A stretch of 64,000 nt of DNA from Melioribacteraceae bacterium (GTDB taxonomy: Bacteria > Bacteroidota > Ignavibacteria > Ignavibacteriales > Melioribacteraceae): contig WGCV01000041.1 of the NCBI GenBank assembly GCA_015493615.1, positions 62,001 through 126,000 of the forward strand, given 5' to 3'. Positions 7,841-16,527 of this stretch are shown here, piece by piece. Within the stretch, counting starts at the first letter, position 1; each line of letters starts with the position of its first letter. The notes under the pieces are model-generated. The model made no database searches, was not told where the DNA came from, and was given only the letters and a program-made list of their open reading frames with translations. Made by a program: the position numbers and the translations under genes.

Positions 7841-9103
7841 ATGCTAATCAGTGAATATAAACTTGCTCAGTTGTACGGTAATGATAAGAAAGTTATTAAA
7901 GAAGAAGCGCGGCGATATTTAAGTTTGTATTCGCTTTTTGTTAATCGTTTCGGGGAAAAGAAAAGTTTCACTTTTTTCAGTTCTCCCGGACGGATTGAAC
8001 TGAGCGGGAATCACACGGATCACAATAACGGGCTGGCGCTATCCGCTGCCGTAAATCTCGATACGATAGCGGCGGTAAGTAAATCGGACGCCGGTGTGAT
8101 TAAAATTGTTTCGGAAGGTTTTCCGGAACCTTTTGTTGTTAACTTGAATCATCTTGAATTTAACGAAGAGGAACAAGGCACATCAACAGCTTTAATTAAA
8201 GGAATCGCTTCCGGTTTTGTTAAGGCGGGCTACTCAATCGGCGGTTTTATTGCCGTAGTTTCAAGCAATGTGGCGCTCGGTTCTGGATTAAGTTCCTCAG
8301 CTTCTTTTGAAGTTCTCATTGCTTTGATATTTAACAGACTGTTCAATAATGGAAAAGTAGATGAAATGGAAATTGCTAAAATTTGTAGGTTTGCCGAGAA
8401 TCAATTTTTTGGTAAGCCGTGCGGTTTACTGGATCAATTGGCAATTGTTTACGGCGGAATAAATGCGATTGATTTTAAAGATACGCGAAATCCTGAAGTT
8501 ACTTCTTTAGATTTCGAATTTGATTCTACCGAATATGCTTTGGCTATTGTTAAAACGGGCAGAAGTCACGAGGACTTAACCGATGAATATGCCGCTATCC
8601 CGAACGAGATGAAAGCTGTTGCGGGATTTTTCGGGAAAGAGACGTGCCGTGAAATTTCCGAGGATATGTTATTAAACAATATTAAAAATTTAAGAAGGAA
8701 AGTTTCGGACAGAGCAATTCTGCGGGCATTTCATTTCCTTGATGAAAACAAAAGGGTAAGAACTCAAGTTAAGGCGTTGAAAGAGGGGAATGTTGAGCGG
8801 TTTCTTGCTAATGTTAAAGCTTCGGGCAATTCATCCGTAAAATTATTGCAGAACATATTTAATCCTAAAAATCCTTCACGACAGGAATTAAATTTAGCTC
8901 TTACATTGACAGAAAGATTTCTTGCAGGCAGAGGCGTTTGCAGAGTTCACGGCGGGGGATTCGGCGGCGCAATCCTTGTAATTCTGCAGAAAGAGATAAT
9001 TAATGAATTTAGAATGTTTATTGAGGAAATCTTCGGTAAAGATTCTTTTGTTAGGGTAAAGATAAGGAAGCATGGCGTTTTTTCTTTCGATATTAAATCT
9101 TAG
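7841..9103 (+). CDS. galK: Galactokinase (GHMP kinase), GNHTDH variant
   Basis: A 420-residue GHMP kinase. Motif 1 is PGRIELSGNHTDHNNG (about residues 48-63) where canonical galactokinases have GEHTDY; motif 2 is GSGLSSSASFEVL near 147; motif 3 is HGGGFGGAI near 370. The catalytic-Asp segment is CGLLDQLA. The product would be galactose-1-phosphate, made in the cytoplasm from the galactose freed by the alpha-galactosidase encoded 4 bases upstream. The Glu-to-Asn change in motif 1 recurs in a divergent galactokinase branch, so sugar specificity may differ (for example a galactosamine-type sugar). No galT or galE is in the window. Confidence 0.85.
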   Translation: MLISEYKLAQLYGNDKKVIKEEARRYLSLYSLFVNRFGEKKSFTFFSSPGRIELSGNHTDHNNGLALSAAVNLDTIAAVSKSDAGVIKIVSEGFPEPFVVNLNHLEFNEEEQGTSTALIKGIASGFVKAGYSIGGFIAVVSSNVALGSGLSSSASFEVLIALIFNRLFNNGKVDEMEIAKICRFAENQFFGKPCGLLDQLAIVYGGINAIDFKDTRNPEVTSLDFEFDSTEYALAIVKTGRSHEDLTDEYAAIPNEMKAVAGFFGKETCREISEDMLLNNIKNLRRKVSDRAILRAFHFLDENKRVRTQVKALKEGNVERFLANVKASGNSSVKLLQNIFNPKNPSRQELNLALTLTERFLAGRGVCRVHGGGFGGAILVILQKEIINEFRMFIEEIFGKDSFVRVKIRKHGVFSFDIKS

Positions 9104-9462
9104 CTTCATGGCTTCTATTAACCTAAAATTGTCATTTGGCTGAAATAATATAGTGTTATGCTTGTTTTTCGCAGATTGCAAGCAATCTACGCTACAAAAA
9201 ACAGTATATTTTTCGGATTTTTTAGAGCGAAAAATTTTTCTAATGAAAATTCGGGGTTAATTTTTCTCCTTTAGAAACTTTTGCAGAAACCATAATTGCC
9301 ATATTGAGTTCGCCAAGCTTGTCCCAACTGCTTTTTGTTGGGGGCGGGATCAGAATTACAGATTACCACAAAGGCTTCTTTTATTTAATCCAACTCCTTC
9401 TTTGTAATAGAATACTATTTTAAGTATTTTTATAAGTTATTAAAAAAATATTGGGGAAGAAT
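9104..9462. other. Intergenic gap with hairpins and a degenerate repeat
   Basis: No gene seen. It holds a short hairpin (agattgc/gcaatct near 9174) and a 9280-9380 stretch that resembles a decayed copy of the hairpin repeat at 15911 (ttgcag...ccatattgag...gggatcagaatta...aaaggctt). The last 40 bases are AT-rich and carry the ribosome site for the next gene. Confidence 0.5.
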
Positions 9463-9699
9463 ATGAAAATCGATTGGGAAAAGTATATTGACAGAAATGT
9501 GAATGTAACAATGTATGAAAATTACGGCGTTGTTTTCAGTCCTAAAAAAGACGATCCGCCCATTTCCGAAATTGTTTTTAAAGCCGGTAAATTAGTTGAA
9601 TCCTTTGACGAGGGATTGATGTTAGAAACAATCAGAGATAACAAAATAGTAAATGTTTTTATTCCTCATTCTTCAATTAAATGTGTGGAAATATTCTAA
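9463..9699 (+). CDS. Small conserved protein of unknown function
   Basis: A 78-residue acidic soluble protein starting MKIDWEKYIDRNVNV. ATG 9463 is preferred over TTG 9451 because the purine-rich site ggggaag (9453-9459) overlaps the latter and is correctly spaced for the former. It has alternating beta-type segments (NVTMYENYGVVFSP, EIVFKAGKLVESFDEGLMLE, NVFIPHSSIKCVEIF) resembling a small SH3-like barrel. It sits 3 bases before the Gfo/Idh gene, so the two are probably cotranscribed. No function can be assigned. Confidence 0.75.
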   Translation: MKIDWEKYIDRNVNVTMYENYGVVFSPKKDDPPISEIVFKAGKLVESFDEGLMLETIRDNKIVNVFIPHSSIKCVEIF

Positions 9700-9702
9700 A
9701 GT

Positions 9703-10707
9703 ATGAAAAAATTAAAAGTTGGAATTATTGGAACCGGCTATCTTGGAAAACTTCATTCCAAATTACTCGTTAATGCCGAAAATGCCGAGTTTATCGGAGT
9801 TTACGATTTAAATCATGAGGAGGCGCTTAAAGTCGCTGAAATTAACGGGGTTACCGCTTTCGAGGATAAATCGGAGTTGATAAATAAAGCCGACGCTATG
9901 ATTGTCGTAACGCCTACGCCTACGCATTACGAGATCGCAAGAGAAATTTTACTTACCGGAAAACATGTTTTTATTGAAAAGCCGATAACCGATAATATTG
10001 CACATGCAAGGGAACTGGTTGATATAGCCGCCGGGAAGAATCTTAAAATTCAGGTGGGACATATTGAACGGTTTAATCCCGCTTTGCTTGCTTTGGAAAA
10101 GTACAATCTTGCTCCTCTCTTTATTCAAACAGACAGACTTGCGCAATTTAACTTGCGCGGGAGCGATGTCGCTGTTGTGCTCGATTTAATGATTCACGAC
10201 ATCGACATAATTTTAAGTCTGATTAAGAGTAAAGTAAGCTCTATTAACGCCAGCGGTGTGCCGGTAGTTTCCGATAACATTGACATAGCAAACGCGCGCA
10301 TTGAGTTTGAGAACGGAGCAGTTGCAAATGTTACCGCAAGCAGAATTTCACAGAAGAAAATGCGCAAGATGAGAATGTTTCAGAAGGATGCGTATTTGTC
10401 CCTTGATTTTACTTCCGGGGAAGCCGAAGTTTACCGTCTCCTTAATCCCATTGAGGAAAAGCCCGCTAATTATTTCCCTCTTGGCGAGATGGGAATTGCC
10501 GATAAAAAACGCCTGGTGATTTTTGAAAAACCTGAAATCAGAAAAGTTAATGCAATGCAGTATGAGCAGCAGCTTTTTATCGATTCTGTTCTTAATGATT
10601 TACGACCTGTTGTTAACGGGGAAGATGGTTTGCGCGCGCTCCGAATTGCCGATATGATAATTAAGAAAATCTATGAAAATAAATTGATAAATGAACTGAC
10701 GACTTAG
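9703..10707 (+). CDS. Gfo/Idh/MocA-family NAD(P)-dependent sugar oxidoreductase
   Basis: A 334-residue protein with an N-terminal Rossmann fold (GIIGTGYLGKLHSKLL) and the family EKP motif in FIEKPIT near residue 92; the C-terminal sheet domain contains MIHDIDIILS. These enzymes oxidise or dehydrate sugar derivatives, often nucleotide sugars. The sequence style (VGHIERFNPALLAL) recalls the branch near lipid A genes, where GnnA oxidises UDP-GlcNAc at C3; an lptD-type gene 1.7 kb downstream makes an envelope role plausible. Substrate not provable from sequence. Confidence 0.82.
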   Translation: MKKLKVGIIGTGYLGKLHSKLLVNAENAEFIGVYDLNHEEALKVAEINGVTAFEDKSELINKADAMIVVTPTPTHYEIAREILLTGKHVFIEKPITDNIAHARELVDIAAGKNLKIQVGHIERFNPALLALEKYNLAPLFIQTDRLAQFNLRGSDVAVVLDLMIHDIDIILSLIKSKVSSINASGVPVVSDNIDIANARIEFENGAVANVTASRISQKKMRKMRMFQKDAYLSLDFTSGEAEVYRLLNPIEEKPANYFPLGEMGIADKKRLVIFEKPEIRKVNAMQYEQQLFIDSVLNDLRPVVNGEDGLRALRIADMIIKKIYENKLINELTT

Positions 10708-10818
10708 TTCGGTTTTTATCTTTGTATAATCTGATTTCGGGATTCGGAATAAAAATTTTTCAGTAAGTAATGAAGTCTTAGTTCAAACATTAGTCTGAAA
10801 TTTTCACAAAGGAAAGGA

Positions 10819-11421
10819 ATGAAAAAAAGAATAGTTTTAGTCTTTGCGCTGATTGCGATTACCTTCGCAGGCTGCAGTTTTGTTAAGACCGCTGTTAATC
10901 TCACTCGGTTGCAGTTTAGGTTGGGAAAAGTTTCAAATTTTAGTCTAATGGGAATTAACATTTCCAACAAATCGAAGCTTTCCGATTTGGGAACTATGGA
11001 CGTTCTTCAACTCGGTTCCGCTGTCGCCCGGGGAATATTGCCTGTCTCGTTTATACTGAATGTACAAGCTAAAAACCCCAATTCCAAAGGAGGATATGAA
11101 GCAACCGATATCTATATAAAGTCATTTCCTTGGAAGCTCTATATCAACAATAAGGAAACCGCTTATGGTGATATTAACACTCCTTTCAAAGTGCCTGGCA
11201 CAGGCGGCTACGCTGTGATTCCCTTGAGAATAGAATTTAATCTTCTTCGTTTCTTTAAGGATAATTCTTTGAACGATTTGGCTAATCTTGTTTTTTCAAT
11301 CGGAGGAAAAAGGGGAAACACTTCAAACTTAAAATTAGTGGCAAAACCTGTACTCGGAACGCCTTTCGGAAATATCTCTTACCCTGAACCTATAACAATT
11401 GTGAATAAAACTTTTAAGTGA
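10819..11421 (+). CDS. LEA14-like (LEA type 2) lipoprotein
   Basis: A 200-residue lipoprotein with signal peptide ending ITFAGC (Cys19 lipidated). The body has the water-stress/LEA type 2 beta-sandwich pattern: VSNFSLMGINISNKSKL, then LPVSFILNVQAKNPNSKGG, then KVPGTGGYAVIPLRIEFN. The family is implicated in envelope or desiccation stress but has no defined reaction. The ribosome site ggaaagg precedes the ATG. It lies between a Gfo/Idh gene and a ROK kinase 6 bases away, so it is probably cotranscribed with the latter. Confidence 0.78.
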   Translation: MKKRIVLVFALIAITFAGCSFVKTAVNLTRLQFRLGKVSNFSLMGINISNKSKLSDLGTMDVLQLGSAVARGILPVSFILNVQAKNPNSKGGYEATDIYIKSFPWKLYINNKETAYGDINTPFKVPGTGGYAVIPLRIEFNLLRFFKDNSLNDLANLVFSIGGKRGNTSNLKLVAKPVLGTPFGNISYPEPITIVNKTFK

Positions 11422-11427
11422 GGAATA

Positions 11428-12372
11428 ATGAAAAGTATTGGAATTGATTTGGGTGGAACAAATATTAAAGCCGGACTTGTAGATAAGTCGGGCAAAATTC
11501 TTTTCAAAACTTCTGTGCCGACAGAATCCGAACTCGGTTACAAACATGTAATCGAACAGATAATAAAAGCGACAACTATTGTGATTGAAAAAGATGATGA
11601 TGTAGTCGGTATCGGTATCGGCGCGCCGGGAATTGTTTCAGCAGAGGAAGGGACAGTTAAATCTCCGCCTAATATTCCCGGTTGGAAAAAGGTTAATCTC
11701 GGGAAAATTCTTTCGGATAAATTCGGCAAAAAAGTATTTGTTGAAAACGACGCTAATGCAGCGGCAATCGGGGAATATATATTTGGAGCGGGCAAAACTA
11801 CAAAGAGTTTTATTATGGTAACTTTGGGAACCGGAGTAGGCGGCGGTATAATCTATGACGGTAAACTTTTTCGCGGCGAAACCGGAGGAGCGGGGGAAAT
11901 CGGTCATGTTACAATTAACTACAAAGGACGAAAATGTAACTGCGGCTCTTACGGGTGCATTGAAACTTATGTGGGAAATCAGAGAATTGTAGAAAAAGTT
12001 AAACGGGAAATTAAGTCAAATCCGGATTCAAAAGTTGTTGAGTTAGCGGGAGAAAAATTGGAAACCCTTTCGCCGAAGACATTATATGACGCCGCAAAAC
12101 TGGGGGACGAGTACGCAATTAAAGCGATTGAAGATATTGCGGTAATGCTCGGAGCCGCTTTTGCATCGACGGTAAATTTACTCGACATTTCAACTATAAT
12201 CCTCGGCGGCGGAGTCTCGGGCTTCGGCAACTTCCTTTTAACGCCTCTGAAAAAGAATCTTAAGGAGAGAGTTCTTGCGCCGAACAGACCGCGCGTAAAA
12301 ATTAAATTGTCAAAATTAAAGAATGATGCCGGCATCAAAGGCGCTTCCTCGCTGGCGTTTTATCATTCTTGA
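11428..12372 (+). CDS. ROK-family sugar kinase (glucokinase-like)
   Basis: A 314-residue ROK kinase. The ATP-binding motif IGIDLGGTNIKAGLV opens the protein; GIGAPGIV and ENDANAAAIGEY carry the catalytic Asp; TLGTGVGGGIIYDG is the phosphate motif; GAGEIGHVTI then CNCGSYGCIE (from residue 170) supplies the His and Cys ligands of the ROK structural zinc. The length is normal. It most likely phosphorylates glucose at O6, although ROK kinases also use N-acetylglucosamine, mannose or other hexoses. It is the only sugar-6-kinase candidate in the window, so it could also serve the galactosamine pathway encoded at 40-45 kb. Confidence 0.85.
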   Translation: MKSIGIDLGGTNIKAGLVDKSGKILFKTSVPTESELGYKHVIEQIIKATTIVIEKDDDVVGIGIGAPGIVSAEEGTVKSPPNIPGWKKVNLGKILSDKFGKKVFVENDANAAAIGEYIFGAGKTTKSFIMVTLGTGVGGGIIYDGKLFRGETGGAGEIGHVTINYKGRKCNCGSYGCIETYVGNQRIVEKVKREIKSNPDSKVVELAGEKLETLSPKTLYDAAKLGDEYAIKAIEDIAVMLGAAFASTVNLLDISTIILGGGVSGFGNFLLTPLKKNLKERVLAPNRPRVKIKLSKLKNDAGIKGASSLAFYHS

Positions 12373-12408
12373 ACTTAAAAAATTGTCCGTTAAGTAATTA
12401 TTCTTAAG

Positions 12409-14994
12409 ATGAAAAAGTCTTTATTCAAAATATTGTTTTTAATTTTACTTCTCCGGACAAGTTTCGTTTTCGGATTTATATTTCCTCAGGATTCAACTTC
12501 GCTTGCCGATTCGACGGTAGTTCCCGATTCGTTGTTAGAGTCCGATTCGACAGCCGCAGATTCCGCGAATAATAAAAGTCAGTTGAAAGCCGTAGTTTAC
12601 GCTTCCGCGCAAGACTCGTTAATATTCGATGTGAAATCGAAGAAGATGTTTCTTTTTAATAAAGGCGATATTAAATATGATAAAACCGAGCTTACGGCTG
12701 CGTTTGTTGAACTTGATTTTATCTCAAGCGAGCTGAAAGCAAAAGGAATTGAAAAAACGGATTCCCTCGGTAAAAATGTTTTTGAAGATTTACCCCATTT
12801 AAGCGACAACGGAGAAACATATTCCGGAAAAGAATTAACTTATAATTTTAAAACCAAACAGGGTACAATTACTCTTGCGGAAAATCAGCAGGGCGATAAG
12901 ATATTCAGAGGAGAAAAAGTTAGGAAAGTTACAGACAAGATATTTTTTGTTCAGGACGGAATTTTCACTACTTGCAAGGGAAATCCTCCGGTTACATATT
13001 TTACCGCAAAGGAAATGAAAATTATTCAAAAAGATAAAATTATAGCGAAGTGGATTTTTATGTGGATTGGCGGCGTTCCTTTGCCGATTCCCGTTCCTTT
13101 TGCAGTATTTCCGCTCGACAGAGGACGGCATTCAGGATTGATTTTGCCGAGTTACGGACAGGACGCTCTGCGCGGATTTTACATGCGGGGATTAGGATAC
13201 TACTGGGCAATCAATGATTATATGGATTTATCAGCCGTCGGTGATTACTATTTTAAGGGTGGCTGGGGTGCGCGTTCCCGTTTTCGGTATAAAAAAAGAT
13301 ACTCATTTAACGGCGAGGCGAATTTCGGCTATTCCTATATAGGGATTGGAAACAAAGGAGAACCGAACTACACGAGGAGAACCGATTGGAACTTAAGCTG
13401 GAGGCATTCACAATCCTTTACGCCGACTGCAAAGTTAAATGTAAACTTGAAGTATTACACTTCCGATTATCTTGCAAATAATTCGGTTAACTACGACAAA
13501 CTTTATCAGCAGAATGTTATTTCCAACGCGACTTTTTCCAAACGGTGGGACAGCGGAATAAGTTTAAATATGAATTACTACAGAAGTCAGAATTTGAAGA
13601 CCGGAGACATACAGGAAAAGCTGCCCGACTTATCATTAAACCTGCCGATTATTTATCCGTTCAGAAGTTCTTTTACTTCGCCGGCTAAGATGAAGTGGTA
13701 TGAAAAAATCGGACTGAAATATAACGGCGCTTTCAGAAATCAGCATAATCGTACCTCCTTAAGCGATTTATGGAAGCTTGGGATTCAGCATAATCTCACA
13801 CTCAATTCATCTGCAAAAATCGGTTATTTTAATATTTCGCCTTCGCTGAATTACCGTGAAAAATGGTATAATCATCACACTAAAATTTTTGATTTTGTTC
13901 ATCCCGTCACGGATGCAAACGGCGTCACAAGCTATGCTGACAGTATCGTTACGAGCAGAGTAAAATCCTATGATTTTGTTCGTACGTTTAATCTTTCATT
14001 TTCAGCTTCAACTAAACTTTACGGAATGGCGAATATTAACGCATTGGGAATTGAAGCTTTCCGTCACACGGTGATTCCTTCCGTTTCATATTCTTATCAG
14101 CCCGATTTCTCGTCTGATAAATTTTCATATTATGATTCCTACGAAAAGGCGAACGGTACGGTTGTCCGGTACGATAAATATTCGAACGAGATTTTCGGCG
14201 GAGTAAGTGGGAGCGAAAGGCAGAACGCCCGCTTCAGCGTCAACAATATTTACGAAATTAAAACCTTGAAAGACCCGACCGACACAACTTCGAGGCAGAG
14301 AAAAATCAAGCTTTTAACCTGGTCTGTAAGTTCGCAATATAATTTCAGCGCGGACAGCTTAAATCTTTCCGATATGAATTTGCGCTACAGAACAAGCATC
14401 GGTGATTATCTTTCGTTTAACGGCGGTACGTCGTTCACATTCTACGATTTTGACGGCGGAAGAAAAATTAATCGTTTTCTATTATCTGAAAATAAAGGAT
14501 TGATGAGATTAACCGGAACGTCAATCAGTATTAATTCCAGAATTTCGGGCGATAAAATAAAATCGCTTACTAATTCTACAGCTGAGAAAGATTCACTGAA
14601 AGAAAAATTGAGGATGCAAAGAAACAAAAACAGTCAATTCGATGTTGACGAAACCGACACCTCCATTCCGTGGAGTTTGGATTTCACTTACAACTACAGA
14701 TTTTCCAAACCTACGCCGCTTCCGGGAATTGTAAGTTCGTCGGTCGCCGCAAGTTTGAGTTTCAATCTGACTAAGGGCTGGAAATTTACCTTCCGATCAA
14801 ATTATGATTTTATCCGCGAAGAAGTTTCCGCTCCGGTTTTTACCGTTTACCGGGATATGGGCTGTTGGGAAATGATGTTCACTTGGCATCCTGTTGGTAT
14901 TTACCGTGGTTTCAGATTTAATATTCATTTGAAAGCGCCGGAACTGCGTGATATCAAACTTGAGAAGAGTAAAAATATTTTTTCGGGCAGATGA
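12409..14994 (+). CDS. lptD: LptD/OstA-like outer-membrane LPS-assembly protein
   Basis: An 861-residue protein with a signal peptide, a Ser/Asp-rich linker, an OstA/LptA-like N-terminal beta-jellyroll (near residues 60-210) and a large C-terminal beta-barrel rich in alternating aromatic strands. The stretch WIGGVPLPIPVPFAVFP, followed by RGRHSGLILPSYG, is the conserved linker/barrel entry of Bacteroidota LptD. In the cell it would insert lipopolysaccharide into the outer leaflet with LptE. It starts 36 bases after the ROK gene and overlaps the NYN gene (ATGA). Confidence 0.85.
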   Translation: MKKSLFKILFLILLLRTSFVFGFIFPQDSTSLADSTVVPDSLLESDSTAADSANNKSQLKAVVYASAQDSLIFDVKSKKMFLFNKGDIKYDKTELTAAFVELDFISSELKAKGIEKTDSLGKNVFEDLPHLSDNGETYSGKELTYNFKTKQGTITLAENQQGDKIFRGEKVRKVTDKIFFVQDGIFTTCKGNPPVTYFTAKEMKIIQKDKIIAKWIFMWIGGVPLPIPVPFAVFPLDRGRHSGLILPSYGQDALRGFYMRGLGYYWAINDYMDLSAVGDYYFKGGWGARSRFRYKKRYSFNGEANFGYSYIGIGNKGEPNYTRRTDWNLSWRHSQSFTPTAKLNVNLKYYTSDYLANNSVNYDKLYQQNVISNATFSKRWDSGISLNMNYYRSQNLKTGDIQEKLPDLSLNLPIIYPFRSSFTSPAKMKWYEKIGLKYNGAFRNQHNRTSLSDLWKLGIQHNLTLNSSAKIGYFNISPSLNYREKWYNHHTKIFDFVHPVTDANGVTSYADSIVTSRVKSYDFVRTFNLSFSASTKLYGMANINALGIEAFRHTVIPSVSYSYQPDFSSDKFSYYDSYEKANGTVVRYDKYSNEIFGGVSGSERQNARFSVNNIYEIKTLKDPTDTTSRQRKIKLLTWSVSSQYNFSADSLNLSDMNLRYRTSIGDYLSFNGGTSFTFYDFDGGRKINRFLLSENKGLMRLTGTSISINSRISGDKIKSLTNSTAEKDSLKEKLRMQRNKNSQFDVDETDTSIPWSLDFTYNYRFSKPTPLPGIVSSSVAASLSFNLTKGWKFTFRSNYDFIREEVSAPVFTVYRDMGCWEMMFTWHPVGIYRGFRFNIHLKAPELRDIKLEKSKNIFSGR

Positions 14995-15449
14995 TGATTA
15001 CATATTTGATTGATGGAAATAATCTTATGTGGAAAATGCCGGAATTAAAAAAGCTGGCAAAAGAAAATTCACCGGAAAGCAGAGAGAAACTGATTTTCAA
15101 ATTGGACAGATTTTTTGCCGGCAAAAAATTTAAGATAATTCTCTTTTTTGACGGCGCTCCTAATGAAATTGTACGAAGCAATAAAATGAGAATTAAGTTT
15201 TCTTACGCTGAGCCTGCCGATGTTTTGATTAGGGAAGAGATGGACAGACTTAAAACAAAGCATACGGGAGTTGTCGTTTCTTCGGATGCGTGGATAAGAG
15301 ATTATGCAAAAGTTAACGGCTGCAAAGCGCTCAGAAGCGAGGAGTTTGTACATGAACTTGAGAAAGCATCCCAAACCGATGAAGAAGAAGCCAGGATAAA
15401 GGGAATTGACGACAGTGAAATTTTATCTTTGTTCGGTGAGGAAAAATAA
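14991..15449 (+). CDS. NYN/PIN-fold RNase-like protein (YacP/Rae1-like)
   Basis: A 152-residue protein starting MMITYLIDGNNLMW, the first Asp of the NYN/PIN nuclease core (D8). Further acidic positions are in LFFDGAP, then VVVSSDAWIRDYA. This matches the YacP-type family of small endoribonucleases, which cleave mRNA, in Bacillus in a ribosome-associated way. It overlaps the lptD stop by 4 bases, so translation is probably coupled. ATG 14994 is an alternative start one codon downstream. Confidence 0.8.
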   Translation: MMITYLIDGNNLMWKMPELKKLAKENSPESREKLIFKLDRFFAGKKFKIILFFDGAPNEIVRSNKMRIKFSYAEPADVLIREEMDRLKTKHTGVVVSSDAWIRDYAKVNGCKALRSEEFVHELEKASQTDEEEARIKGIDDSEILSLFGEEK

Positions 15450-16527
15450 CGGGTGAGAACAGGAAAATTTTTTTCGTATCTTCATATAATTTTAATATCT
15501 CTTCATGTTTTTTTTACATACTCTCTCGTTAGTTTTCTTTACGCCTGACCTTGACAAGCCGGAACTAAAAAGAATAATCTCTGAAAGCCCTACCAACAAA
15601 GGTACTTAGAATATTTTGAAAAATATTTCGCCAAAAATAACAAGAAACTATACTAAAAATTCACTAAGAATGTAAACCATAGATAAGATAATACTGCATG
15701 CTCGAATTTGATAAAACAGAAAAGAGTGTTTCCGTTAATTCAACTGCTTCGCAGTTGGTATTTCTTCTTTCTTTCATTACCCCCGAATTAAATTCGGGGC
15801 TATTGTGAATTTAACTGCTTCGCAGTTAGTTTGTTCAAATATTGATTTTCTGGCTTTTAGCTTATGCAAGGTTCGGGAGAAACTGAATTAAACTGCTTTA
15901 CATTTTGTTAGAAGGCTTTGCAAAACCTAATTTATATGTTATTCTGATCCTCCGCCTTGGCGGATTGGCGGACTCAATATAACAATTTTAGGTTATGCAA
16001 AGGTTCCTGTTAGTTAAAATATAAATTTTCAGGCTTAGGATTTATTAAACCATGAGATTTAACAATTCAACATTTCTTTTCAAAAGCGCGAAGCGCTTAA
16101 ATTTATAATAACTATGGGTGAAACCCATAGAGAAGGTATATCACAAAACCACAAGAACTGCGAAAGCAGTTCAATTTATTTTTTATTTGACAAATATAGA
16201 ACGCTTTCCATAAGATGGTCATATGTTTTACGCTCAGGTTTTGGCGGGAGAATCTCAGTGCTGGTTTAGATTATCTTATATTTTCGCCGTACCAAACTCA
16301 AAATGATAATTATAGATTCCGTAAAGGTTTCTGTTAATAATTTAGCTCAAAATCCCTTTAATTTTTAAGTCAAAATCCTTATTTTATAATTATAAAAATA
16401 TGAAAATATCCGATTTAGGCTCTTTTCTTATTGATTATTAAAAACTTCTCTAATCCCTATAAATAAAGGGGTAGAGCTTGTAACGAAAATAATAGTTCTA
16501 ACAACTTGATTATTTTGGAGAAAAACT
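15450..16527. other. 1.1-kb intergenic region rich in short palindromes
   Basis: No supported gene. It holds many small hairpins built on aactgcttcgcagtt (near 15741 and 15812), cccccgaattaaattcgggg (near 15780), gcgcgaagcgctt (near 16086) and ctatgggtgaaacccatag (near 16112), plus the ~97-base hairpin repeat at 15911-16007. The final ~150 bases are AT-rich and should contain the promoter of the oxidoreductase operon; I could not fix a promoter with confidence. Confidence 0.6.
15911..16007. repeat. Hairpin repeat family 1, copy A
   Basis: An imperfect inverted repeat: the arm gaaggctttgcaaaacctaa at the left matches ttaggttatgcaaaggttcc at the right, with a central ccgccttggcggattggcgg palindrome. 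It is nearly identical to the reverse complement of copy B at 21284-21381; a shorter relative is at 46556. Confidence 0.8.

Noticed and set aside
15505-15609. 34-codon ORF downstream of the NYN gene (MFFLHTLSL...)
   Set aside because: No ribosome site, low complexity start in a T run, no homology signal that I recognise.
15700-16150. CRISPR-like array of aactgcttcgcagtt units
   Set aside because: Units are irregularly spaced, differ in length and are self-palindromic; no regular spacers and no cas genes.
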